Below are positions 54,191 to 64,000 of a stretch of DNA of 64,000 bases, piece after piece. The stretch is from the NCBI RefSeq assembly GCF_002078875.1, contig NC_034415.1:17643331-17707330 (forward strand), read 5' to 3'. How positions within the stretch are numbered: position 1 is the stretch's first letter; the number at the start of each line of letters is the position of its first letter. The stretch is from Numida meleagris. Its lineage: Eukaryota > Chordata > Aves > Galliformes > Numididae. Made by a program: the position numbers and the translations under genes. The notes beneath the pieces were generated by a model that was not told where the DNA came from, searched no databases, and was given only the letters and a program-made list of their open reading frames with translations.

Positions 54191-57100
54191 CTTGGTCTCT
54201 AGATCATCATGTTGTAATTCTTCAAGTCATTTATTTGGCAGGCAAAATACACAGGAAAAAGCATAATTGAGAACTGAAGTCTATTGGCAAACTGAGGGAG
54301 TGTTTTCATTTGGTTCTGTGATTGAAAGAACTCTCTATTCTTCTTCCCTTTATTCTCTGAATTGTCAGCCCTATCCAAAATGGGCTCTGGGACTTCAAGG
54401 GACTTACAACCTAATGTGGCAAGTTCCACATTCAATTAAAGAGATATATTGACATTTGCAATCTCTGTTACATGTGAAAGTGTTGATTTAACAGTAAATA
54501 AGAAGATGTGTTTAGTATTGCAGGAGATTCAGCTGCTTGGGAAATCGAAGAGGATTGTGAAAAGCAAGGAAAGAAAGCAAGACAAACAAATGTCTCACAG
54601 TGCTCAAAGTCACAAGCAACTATGATGGCATGTTGAAAGTATTCCAGCTAGAAACCCTTCCCCCACCTTATTCTCTCAGCTGCATTTTCTCTCCCAAATG
54701 AGTAGTTTACTCTACAAGTCATCAGAAAAGCAAACAAACAAGGAAGCTTACACAAAATCAAGGGGAATGGAATGATAGGACAACGACAGAAAACAACAAA
54801 AGCAAAGAAATACACAGATAAATGTCAAATGTACCCTCTGGACTTTTCAATTTGTTTTACAGCAGCTAATTTTAAAGACTCCTCCTTCCCTACTTTCAGG
54901 ATGCCTCCTGCTGCGTCAAGGTTTGAAGTCATTTGATACTATTTACTTTTAGTATCTAGTGTGGATTTCACCACCACTAATGGATGCATATTTAGGGATG
55001 GGAGAAAGCTCCCATCACAGAACTGTTGAGGGCAGAACAGAATACATCCACAGTAGGGAAGCAGGTATGCTGACCTGCTGCAAAAAAAAAAATCTATTCT
55101 CATGTTTTCAAGACTCAATTTTACCACAAACTTCCTGCACAGAGCTGGATAATACACTTCATCTTTTTCTGCTTCAGCTCTCCCATCTCCATAACAGCAA
55201 GATAATACATCTGCTTGTTCTTTGTGGGTGAGATTTTTTTCAGTATCACTGAAAATTAGTAAAAAACAGAGGGTAAGATCTACTCAGAATTCAGCAAGAG
55301 GTTATTATTTGTACGCTTTCATTTGTACACTTGGGGTTTTCCCCAACTGTATTCTTAGATGCTTAGTGCTTTGGGTCAGGGGCTATATTTCAGTGTATGT
55401 GTTAACCGCAATTCACACAGCGGAGCTCTGATTTTGGGTGGACACTCCAAATGCCAATGAAAAATAGGAATTGAGTAGGGAGTGTGAGCTACTATCTTGC
55501 AGGCAAGAACATGCGTTACTTTTCTGGGACGAATCTGAATCAAATTTGGATAAATTAAGCCCTGGATTCTTCTATTTTGTTTGAGACAGGAGCCCACATA
55601 TTTCTAGTGCAAAATGCAGGCACTAACTATGCAGATTCCTCTATTTTTGTAATGGTAGAGTGAAAGAGAGGAACAGCTTTGTACATGAAGAAAAATAATG
55701 GTTTTGGGATGTTATTTTTAAATTGTTATAAAATTCGTCATAACAACACTTCTTTTATAATTTCTTTAATAGCCCAGTATTATTACTTCTCCTCTTTAGT
55801 AAAAGCTCACACAACTATATACTGTCTCTTAAACTCAGTGAATGCACAACAGCTTCTGCTGTTCTAATAGGAATCATTAAACAAAATCATAAACCAATGA
55901 TGCACACCGATACCTTAATTATCGTTTCTAGTCAGATGGGTAGTTTGTGTCATTTAATTGTTTACTATGTCTGAGTATTACACTAGAGAAGCTTGGCTGG
56001 ATCTTTATTTCAAAATCTATTCTAATTTCTTAAGCATTTTTATGAAGTTAACAAACAATACTGATGAATTTCCATTAAAGTACCTCTCCACCTTTCGGCA
56101 TTTGCTCTGAGATAATTTGAAATATTCCTGTCATTCTATGTGTTCTCTTGGAGATGAATGCTATCCTTAGATTCATCAGTTAAACCTACATAACAGTTCT
56201 TAGAGATTACAAACCTTTAGATGTCAGTAGGTGGACAGAATTTATGAGTTGTGCAGTTGACTTCAACTGCACCATGCTTAAGATATTAGACATGACAAAA
56301 TAGAAATGATATTAAAATCATGAAAAACACTGATATTTTCCTTTAAATACAAGGAATAATGAGTCAAAATGAAATATTATAAAATTAATTTTCTTGAAAA
56401 AATATTTTTCATAGCAGAGTTGCACAGAATAGCCAAATGTTGAGCAGTTCTGATTTATACTTCTGGCAGAATCAAGGGCTTGTCCCAAAAATAACGAGAT
56501 TAAAACTCCTTCAAGAACTGAAATTTAGATTCTTATTTATTTCTTGTGTTTGCAGCTTTTGTGGTTTGTGTTTTCACTGAGAAATGAAACTCCCATAATC
56601 TGATAACCTCAGGCACTGGGGTTTTCAGAATAAAATACAACTAAGAATATCATAAAGTCCCTGCGATGGGATTTACAAGAGCCCAATGGCCTGGATGAAG
56701 TTAACTCAAGCAGCAAATTAGGGCCCTGCTCAGGGTATTGAGCAGCAGGAAGCGAAGATATTCCTCAGCCAAACAGACTTTGAGAGATCTGAGTCAAAGT
56801 CCAGGATTTCAGGGGAGCATAAAGGGGAATTCTGGGCTGGAACAGGGAGACTGAGAAAGGCTGTACATGCAGAGTATAGAAAAAGAACTGCATTACAGGA
56901 ACAGATCACCTGGCTGAGAACGAGCTTTACATTTATCCCTGAAGACAGTATCAGCAGAAGTCTTTTGTATCCCTGTAGTCTCTCAAATTGGCTACAGTAG
57001 GACATTTGTGATTTACAGGCCTTCAAAATGAAATGAATTGGAAAGAATTTGTGACTTTTCTCACCGCGTATCTTATAACCTATATATTCCTCTCACGCCT

Positions 57101-58266
57101 GGACATGAGAGTGCATATTTCTATCCTATGCCTTTTTGAATAAATAGTAAAAGGACTTTCATTTATCCATATTGCATGCAAGATGTTTAAATGAGATATG
57201 CTATCTAAGTTTCTCATTAATGTTAACATGAGCTACGCATATACATCAGATGCTGGTCCCCTGAAGTGCATATCTCTCAATATGCTGTACAATCCATCGT
57301 GGGATCTGAAGCTAATAAGTAGGTAGTAGGACCATCATATGAGCTTTGCTTATTTACAACTGTTATTAAAGGTAGGACTGAAGACAAGAAGAATATATTA
57401 AGCCATATCACTTTATAAATGAAAAAAGGCTGCTGTACAAGGTGACCAGAACAAGAAAGTGCCATGTTTAATTTATCTCAGGGTTAGCCCTACTGAAGTC
57501 AGTGAAATCTCATCACAAACTAGTTTAGCTTATTGTGTTGAAATTCTATGGACTGGGGGGATTCAGGAATGAATAGCGCAGTATTTAAATGGATTTTTTT
57601 AAAACAATAAATTATATTTCAGGAAAGAGCCATAGAAAACAACTAGAACATTTGTGGCAAATGTAACTTGCTAAGCTGTTACAGCTACTGTACCCAGATA
57701 TACTTTCTGTAACCTTCACATTAAATTACTTACGGGTGTATAACCTTTGTATAGATGTGACATTTGAAATAAATACTTAATTTTGAGAAAAACTGCCATA
57801 AAACAATAACTACTCATAAATGTTAGTGTAAGGATAGGTGGCAGCAAATATAGTTGCTTTAAACCCAAAAAAGGTAGTAGTCACAATCTGGTAATAAAGA
57901 AGGAATAACTTACCCCTTTCCAAGAAACAAGGCACACCAAATACTTCAAAGCAGACAACCACTCCATAGAGATATTTCCCTTACAGCTCCCAGACCTTAA
58001 ACAAGCTTGGGGAGAGGTGGAGCCAGAATATACTCCTGGTAGCACAGGGGAATTGCTTCCACCTGTGCTCCAGGGCTGGCTATGCCCCTTCACCAGGTGC
58101 TCAATCACTGGTTCAGGCTGTGACCTAACAGTTCACATACAGTTAGTAATGCATTTTTTCCAGGATCTTAAAAACTTTTACTGCTACAGATATGTAATGT
58201 TTTCCTCTACTAGTACAATGTTGCTTCATAGTTTGAATTATACTACTGCATAGATGTGAGATCTCA

Positions 58267-58295
58267 AAATAGTCTCTGAAAGCTAGAGACTATTT
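58267..58295. repeat. Short perfect inverted repeat (11-bp stem, 7-nt loop)
   Basis: AAATAGTCTCT at 58267-58277 pairs perfectly with AGAGACTATTT at 58285-58295 around the loop GAAAGCT. The stem cannot be extended, so it is too short for a microRNA precursor. No T-tract follows that would suggest a polymerase III terminator. Confidence 0.8.
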
Positions 58296-58828
58296 GTCTT
58301 AAAGTACAGTCATTAACACAAGCTGGTACATAAGCTGTCCCTCTTGAACCTTTGCGGGCCTTATGATTTAGCAGTCTGTTGAACTTTCCATTTTCTTCTC
58401 ATTGCTGGAGTATCATTTTTTATGCTGTTCTGTATCAGAACCAAACACATAATAGTAGGAAAAGAGGAAAACTGCCGTGCTAATACGCATCTGCTCCAAA
58501 ATGTGAATGAGTATGAATGAGAATTTATGGTACAATTTCTTTGTCTGCTTAAACTTGTGAAGCAGTGTAAACAGGTTCTTACCATTTGTACTAATTTGTG
58601 GAAATCTATAATAAAAATCACAATCAGCTCCCCAACTGTACCATACAATCATTATTTCGGAAACATGTTAGCACTAATTGTATTTTGGTAGCACAATGAA
58701 AGGAATCTTTTCAGCTTATATCAGATCATGTATATCAAGGTAGTTGAGACCAATATAAAACAACATACCACATACTCACTTCAGTGTGTGGTTTTGTGAT
58801 GGGTGTGTTCATAATGTGATGGATACAT

Positions 58829-58897
58829 TGGAGGCTGGACTTGATGATCTCTAGAGATTCCTTCCAACCCCTACAATTCTTCAATCAATTCTGTGAT
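58829..58897 (+). mobile_element. CR1 3' tail fragment
   Basis: The sequence has the conserved CR1 3' UTR pattern: a GGCTGGACTTGATGATCTC stretch, then ATTCCTTCCAACCCC, ending in two degenerate octamers (CAATTCTT, then ATTCTGTGAT). Only about 70 bp are recognisable, so this is a heavily 5'-truncated old copy. It lies about 725 bp from the larger CR1 and points the opposite way, so it is a separate insertion. Confidence 0.85.
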
Positions 58898-59621
58898 AAG
58901 ACAGGGATTTCAAATTTCTTAGTCAAAAACACAACATAAATCATTTCTTGAGATGATGTTGCAAACTGAGTAAGGACGAAAGTTATACAAATAAGAGAGA
59001 ACATTGTCAGTGTTGCCTTTTCGGGTGACTTTTTTGGTTATAAAACATACACTGATATCAGATGTCAACAGAATGCATCCATAGCTCCACCTCAGAAAGA
59101 TATAAAATCGTTTGAAAATTCATTGCAACTAGAATGAACAGACACATTTATTCATATAATTTTACTGCCTTCAGATTGAACAGTGCAGTGTTTATCCATG
59201 ATCTTTATACCAATTTCATTAGCATATATGGGTTTGGTTCAAGAAAAGTTTGATCTTGTATCATAAATTATCTACCTGGCTTCATATGCAGCAGTTGCCG
59301 TGAGTACTTTTTATTTTAATATGGTCATTGTGCATTGTGCTTAGTCCAGTGCTTTATACTGATGAAGGCTGCCCCATGGGATTTGTGCTCTTAGATTGTG
59401 CAGTTCAGGCACACAGAATTTAGCCTGCTGATCTACCATGTCAGAACAGATTTTCCCTCTTCCTTTACCCTGTCAGACTGTAGTTCTTTGTTATCTGGTA
59501 AAGGCAGCTTCTTTCCTCAACAGACTGGTCAGTGACATCACCCTCCTCTGCAATGTTCCCACAGCTCCCTGTGGAGTCACTTAACACTTAACCAAAGTGG
59601 GAAGAGTTAGCAGACATTATT
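58898..59621. other. Sequence between the two CR1 insertions, no gene recognised
   Basis: Unique-looking AT-rich DNA separates the plus-strand CR1 tail from the minus-strand CR1 copy. The ten bases ATTATTCATA at 59616-59625 abut the octamer array and recur beyond the other end of the element. Confidence 0.6.
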
Positions 59622-59714
59622 CATAGAATCATAGAATCATAGAATCATAGAATCATAGAATCATAGAATCATAGAATCATAGAATCATAGAATCATAGAA
59701 TCATAGAATCATAG
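59622..59714 (-). repeat. CR1 3' octamer array (ATTCTATG)n, expanded
   Basis: The plus strand reads CATAGAAT repeated without visible interruption for 93 bases, or about 11.6 units, and then runs into the N gap. On the minus strand this is ATTCTATG, the octamer at the 3' end of CR1. Typical CR1 tails carry only a few units, so this looks like secondary microsatellite expansion. The true number is unknown because the array is cut by the gap and may have been collapsed in assembly. Confidence 0.93.
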
Positions 59715-60424
59715 NNNNNNNNNNNNNNNNNNNNNNNNNNNNNNNNNNNNNNNNNNNNNNNNNNNNNNNNNNNNNNNNNNNNNNNNNNNNNNNNNNNNNN
59801 NNNNNNNNNNNNNNNNNNNNNNNNNNNNNNNNNNNNNNNNNNNNNNNNNNNNNNNNNNNNNNNNNNNNNNNNNNNNNNNNNNNNNNNNNNNNNNNNNNNN
59901 NNNNNNNNNNNNNNNNNNNNNNNNNNNNNNNNNNNNNNNNNNNNNNNNNNNNNNNNNNNNNNNNNNNNNNNNNNNNNNNNNNNNNNNNNNNNNNNNNNNN
60001 NNNNNNNNNNNNNNNNNNNNNNNNNNNNNNNNNNNNNNNNNNNNNNNNNNNNNNNNNNNNNNNNNNNNNNNNNNNNNNNNNNNNNNNNNNNNNNNNNNNN
60101 NNNNNNNNNNNNNNNNNNNNNNNNNNNNNNNNNNNNNNNNNNNNNNNNNNNNNNNNNNNNNNNNNNNNNNNNNNNNNNNNNNNNNNNNNNNNNNNNNNNN
60201 NNNNNNNNNNNNNNNNNNNNNNNNNNNNNNNNNNNNNNNNNNNNNNNNNNNNNNNNNNNNNNNNNNNNNNNNNNNNNNNNNNNNNNNNNNNNNNNNNNNN
60301 NNNNNNNNNNNNNNNNNNNNNNNNNNNNNNNNNNNNNNNNNNNNNNNNNNNNNNNNNNNNNNNNNNNNNNNNNNNNNNNNNNNNNNNNNNNNNNNNNNNN
60401 NNNNNNNNNNNNNNNNNNNNNNNN
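59715..60424. other. Assembly gap (710 N)
   Basis: There are 710 consecutive N. One edge is inside the octamer microsatellite and the other is inside CR1 reverse-transcriptase sequence. The missing DNA is therefore probably the 3' part of the same CR1 copy plus more octamer units. Nothing can be annotated inside it. Confidence 0.99.
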
Positions 60425-60639
60425 TCCCCCAGGTTGTATAAATACCTGGGATTGCCCCGGCCCAAGTGCAGCACCCTGCACTTGGCCTTGTTGAACCTCA
60501 TTAGGTTCTCGTGGGCCCACTTGTCCAGCCTGTCCAGGTCCCTCTGGATGGCTTCCCTTCCTTCCAGTGTATTGACTGCACCGCTCAGCTTGGTGTCATC
60601 TGCAAACTTGCTGAGGGTACACTCGATTCCGTCATCATA
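60425..60639 (-). pseudogene. CR1 reverse transcriptase remnant (middle of the RT domain)
   Basis: About 70 codons are open on the minus strand and match the CR1 RT pattern. First comes a DDGIECTLS stretch, then KFADDTKL at about 60589-60609, which carries the FADD form of the catalytic (F/Y)xDD box (the F-A-D-D codons are 60595-60606). An [14 protein letters not shown] segment follows, and then KCRVLHLG, which is typical of the RT region after the palm. No stop or frameshift lies between 60639 and the gap edge. The catalytic aspartates are intact, but the N-terminal endonuclease, the early RT motifs and everything after residue 70 are missing or hidden by N. The reading frame upstream is closed by two TAA codons near 60646-60651. 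This is a dead fragment, not a host gene. Longer open frames drawn through the N run in this area are artefacts. Confidence 0.88.
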
Positions 60640-60719
60640 TTCATATTATTATTCATAATTATGAATATATATATATGAATATATATATATCACCATTCAT
60701 ATTATTATTCATAATTATG
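60639..60719. repeat. AT-rich direct repeat and palindrome at the CR1 5' boundary
   Basis: Two exact 25-bp copies, beginning ATTCATATTATTATTC and ending AATTATG, lie at 60639-60663 and 60695-60719. They flank an (AT)n tract with a GAAT interruption. ATTCATAATTATGAAT at 60651-60666 is a perfect 16-bp palindrome, and the flanks can extend it into a long imperfect hairpin. The block sits exactly where CR1 homology stops, so it is either the pre-insertion target or a microsatellite that grew at the insertion junction. Confidence 0.85.
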
Positions 60720-63700
60720 GTCCCATCTAAGTCAATAACCATGGTCCTGGAGAAGAAAATGAGACTATGGCGGGTTGCTGGGGTACTCACTGGTGAAGGA
60801 AGATTGTGCCCCAGACCGGTGATGTCCACGTGGGATGCATGCCCATGTCACTGAGGGCCTACATCTGGGGAGTTTACTTCACACTGTACTCAAAATAGGC
60901 CCATGCCCTAAGGGCAAAGACTGCTCTCCAGATGGAAAATAGTGAGGTAACAAAGCTCCAAGTGCAGACCAAACAGCCAAATTTGTTCACCAAAGCTACC
61001 CTGATTTATTTATCTTTACAAGGTTTTGATTCATTCTCTTTGAGTGAAATGATTGCTATTTCTGCATTCGCTCAGTTTGAACATGTTTTAATAGAGGATT
61101 AGTCTCCTCAGGCAGGTGCAAGGAAAGTACTTACAGGGTACGACAGTGAAAAGAACCGGCCGGTAGGGAAAAAACCTCAACATGTTGTGGTATAATGAGC
61201 CCATTTAAACAGAAGTGAATGTTTGACATTTACATTTCTCTGTCTCCTGTACGAAGGCAGAACAATGCAGAAAATATAAAAGTGGTGGAAAATATTTTGC
61301 ATTTTAAAAAAAAATTGCTTTAATTTATTAAGCCTCCAACCTTGACAGCTTGTCATAGGGAAAACTGGGTGTATTCCGTCCCTAGGGTCAACTCTATGCT
61401 CAGTTGTTCCATGGATCAGTTCTGGTGTCACTTCAGAGAAAAGACATCTGCTCCTTTCTCAGCCAATGGTGACACAACTAGCAGTATTTTTAAAAAATTA
61501 ACAAAAAATTAAAAGGAAGAAAAAATGAAAGTAAAATTAATGAAAATTAGAGACTGGGGATAGGAGAATTACAAGAGAGGAAAAATTAATAAAGCCTATG
61601 TTATTTACTCTAACTTTCTAAAGCCATGACTAATGCATAATTTAAATATGTTTAATTAATTAATCCAGTAAATGGGTACCTAGCAATTTCAAGGAGCTAG
61701 CAAATAAGCTAAAATAGATTACATTATCAGAATAGGCAGAGATCATGCCCATTAATATCAGAGCTAATTTGTGTGTTAAATAACACATCACTGTTCCACT
61801 TCAAATTCCTCCTTAAAACCACTTTGCTCTGATGCACCTGTGAATGATAAGGCTTATGCTTCACAAATAATACTGCTTACTGTATTGGTGAATTTTGTCT
61901 CATGTCTTCTGTTTTGTACTCTTTGCTTTGTCTTGCACTTAGATCTAGTGCAGGAATTTTTCCAGTCTGTTTAGAAAGAGCTTAGGGTAGTGAGCTTCTA
62001 GTAAGAATGAAGGTTTGCAGACAGCACACTAGTACTATTTAATAAATTTGTAACAAGAACAGCACTATACTTTGGTTTTTGTAGTTACTTTTATAACTTT
62101 TGAAAGTTACAGTCATAATTAAAGATAAAATTTCCAATTATTTTTTTTTTATAAAAAAGTAAAGGATAAAGCTGATCTTTCATCTCCAAATAAAATGACA
62201 AAAGAACATTTTACATCAAAAAACCAATGCAATATAGGTAAACAGAGAAAACTTCACAAAGAAATCTGATCCCATCTGCCTTTGTCCCAGAAAAATTGAG
62301 ATAACTTCAAAAGTGGTTTTGATCCTTCTATAAACTCTTAAGCCTTCTTAATATAGCCCGGAACCAACCTTGGCTTAAATTCAAAAGGCCAATGTGTATT
62401 TTTCAATTGCTGACATCTGAATACCTCATTTGTATGTTGAAATTGTCACTCAAATGGCTGTTTTATTTGCCTAAGTGCTGATTTAATTTACTGAATGCAA
62501 GATTTGGCAGTATTGTTAAAGCACCCATGTCTGAAAATTGAGTGTTGACATTGAATTATATGTGACTATTTTTTTTGCCGCTGTTCATTGAAAACAAGGT
62601 TTCTATCTATCCATCATGGCAATTCTCACATCAGAACCTGAAGTACTCTGCACAATCAACATATCAGATACTACACTGCATGCATGTTATGAGGTTTTTT
62701 TAAAACACATTTTGTAGGAAAGCAACACATATTGTTTCAATTTTAACTGCTGCTTTATAATTAAGACTTTATTTCTTGAGTGTAATAGCTGATGTGAGTT
62801 TGAAGAAAGAAATGCAAAAACCAGCCCTGAGTTAGCAGAACTAGTGAGCTGGTCTCACTAGTTGAAAGCTTGAAAGGTCCAGAAAGGATAAACAATGAAG
62901 GAAGATTTAAGTGTACCTTGAATAGCACCCTTGCTGATGACAAATGGATGATGAGCAATGAAAAGATGCCAGATAGCTGCCTTCCTCTGTTGAATTCACA
63001 TTCTAATATACAAAACTATTAAAGAGACAGATTATTAGGTCAAAATATCTCTTCAACATTGAACATGGAACTGACTGGTCTGAGATTTTTGGTTAGGCTG
63101 GGTCACCATATAGTGAAAGATATGCTGCAAATTAAAAAAATGAAACAAAATTAAGCAAATTTTTTCCATTATAATCTAATATTAGTACAGAAAGTTGTCT
63201 GAAAATACAGATTAATGTGAATGTGGTAATATCCCTTTAAAGTGAACCAACTCATTTGGTTAATAAATAGTTCATTCTTGTGAGGGTTTTACAGTAGTGT
63301 GGGACAGGTTTGTTCAACAGAACTAGCCTTCTTCTCTACAGCTTTTCTATTTTTAACTGTAAGCACAGACAAAAGGTGCTACATTTGCAAACTATTATTA
63401 TTCAAACATATCAGTGCTAAAATTCCTTTTTAGCTAATCTGCCTTCAGAACTGAAATGATACACTGGCAGTTCTTGAAGTACTAGTGTTTCATTCAGACA
63501 AATTCTGGCATAATTCTGACAATGCTTCTGACCCTTAAAATGCCTGGCACTTCAGTTAGGAACAGTCAGTCACACTGAACTTTGACAGATCTGTGGTGTA
63601 GGCAAGTACCATAGAGAAGCTATGATACTACCCTCACACTCCAAAGCCTTGGATCAAGTCTGCAGGTTTTTTTTTTTTAAGAAATGAAAAAAAGTATAGT

Positions 63701-64000
63701 TTAAAGTATGCACAGTGTGAAAATGCCTTCAAGAAGTGAATGTATTTGTCTACAAGAGCCACAAGAACAGTTGGGTGTACGAACAGATATCTGTCTAAAT
63801 GTGTGCTCAAAAGCAGAAGGAATGGTGAAAATAGATGTGTTCTTCAATTAGACTTAAAAAAAAAAAAAAGATAATGCCTATTATGTGCAAACTGTTTTAC
63901 ATTTTTACAGTTAGCAAATGTCAGTAAATCCATGGCACATAAAAGGGCACTGCTACTTCGGCAGTTATTTGAATTCTATACTTTGTCAAATATATGTACC
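60720..64000. other. Non-coding AT-rich sequence to the window end
   Basis: 60725-60990 is somewhat GC-richer with a few CpG sites and an isolated ACCGGCCGGT palindrome lies at 61155-61164. From 61550 the DNA is strongly AT-rich: TTAATTAATTAATCC at 61652-61666 and the stretch 62390-62540 (TGATTTAATTTA, CAAATGG) resemble homeodomain and bHLH binding-site clusters seen in vertebrate enhancers. No coding sequence was recognised. Confidence 0.5.
63856..63869. repeat. A14 homopolymer
   Basis: Fourteen uninterrupted A near the right end of the window. Confidence 0.9.

Larger units (their letters stand above)
51935..58828. other. Non-coding AT-rich sequence, no gene recognised
   Basis: 52010-52045 carries paired homeodomain-type CTAATTACTC/TTAATTACTG sites. 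A 67-codon frame at 53087-53290 (plus) is unrecognised. A second CCAAAAAAGG decamer lies at 57865-57874. Nothing else stood out apart from the listed tracts and hairpin. Confidence 0.55.
59622..60640 (-). mobile_element. CR1 LINE retrotransposon, 5'-truncated, interrupted by an assembly gap
   Basis: CR1 is the dominant non-LTR retrotransposon of birds and reptiles. It copies itself by target-primed reverse transcription, and its copies are usually 5'-truncated. Read on the minus strand, the element starts near 60640 with reverse-transcriptase coding sequence and enters a run of N at 60424. It emerges at 59714 in an (ATTCTATG)n octamer array, the known 3' terminus of CR1. The coding part and the tail have the same orientation, and the 710-base gap is about the length expected for the missing end of the RT domain plus the 3' untranslated region, so one element is the simplest reading. 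The 5' break lies near 60640: upstream of it the coding frame runs at once into TAA TAA and an AT-rich repeat. Endonuclease and most RT motifs are absent, so the copy cannot be autonomous. The subfamily cannot be assigned by eye. Confidence 0.9.

Noticed and set aside
58267..58295. microRNA precursor
   Set aside because: The perfect stem is only 11 bp and cannot be extended; real precursors need a stem of roughly two helical turns or more.
59693..60520. Two overlapping minus-strand open frames of 266-275 codons
   Set aside because: Almost all of their length is the N run. Only the part beyond 60425 is sequence, and it belongs to the CR1 RT remnant; one of the two is not in the RT frame.
61155..61164. 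ACCGGCCGGT palindrome as a special site
   Set aside because: Ten bases of palindrome with no second copy or context; chance is sufficient.
1..64000. CRISPR array, prophage, operon or other prokaryotic system
   Set aside because: No spaced direct repeats, no operon-like frames and no ribosome binding sites; CR1 and the general composition point to a bird nuclear genome.

Overview
The window looks like a piece of a bird (or at least sauropsid) nuclear chromosome. The best evidence is three CR1 LINE fragments, including one that ends in the CR1-type 3' octamer (ATTCTATG)n. The base composition also fits: AT-rich and CpG-poor, with scattered homopolymers and short microsatellites typical of vertebrate intergenic or intronic DNA. 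No prokaryotic, plasmid or phage feature was seen: no operons, no ribosome binding sites, and no open frame longer than about 145 codons outside the frames that merely run through the N gap.

No complete protein-coding gene can be supported. The only recognisable coding sequence is a short reverse-transcriptase remnant inside the CR1 copy at about 59622-60640 (minus strand). That copy is split by a 710-base run of N (59715-60424), which starts inside the octamer array. Two older CR1 3' tails lie on the plus strand at 44600-44751 and 58829-58897.

Layout: 1-14 kb is AT-rich, with a T31 tract (1750), a G-quadruplex-type run (4367) and a G13 tract (8294). 14.78-14.94 kb is a GC-rich island with an exon-like open frame that ends at a strong GTAAGT donor. 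15-33 kb is AT-rich; it holds a CpG-bearing patch at 16.4-16.7 kb, a tandem interferon-response-like motif at 23.85 kb and a 41-bp tandem duplication at 27.26 kb. 33.4-34.16 kb is a GC- and CpG-enriched patch. 34-58 kb is AT-rich and contains the 44.6 kb CR1 tail, a stop-poor segment at 49.06-49.31 kb and a C21 tract at 51.9 kb. 58.8-60.7 kb is the CR1 cluster with the assembly gap. 60.7-64 kb is unique AT-rich sequence with homeodomain-type motif clusters.

No convincing undescribed system was found. The most useful leads are two candidate exons (14782-14944 plus; 13179-12980 minus), the CpG-rich patch at 33.4 kb, the tandem ISRE-like repeat, and the CR1/AT-palindrome junction beside the gap. 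All homology statements rest on recognition by eye; no alignment could be run.
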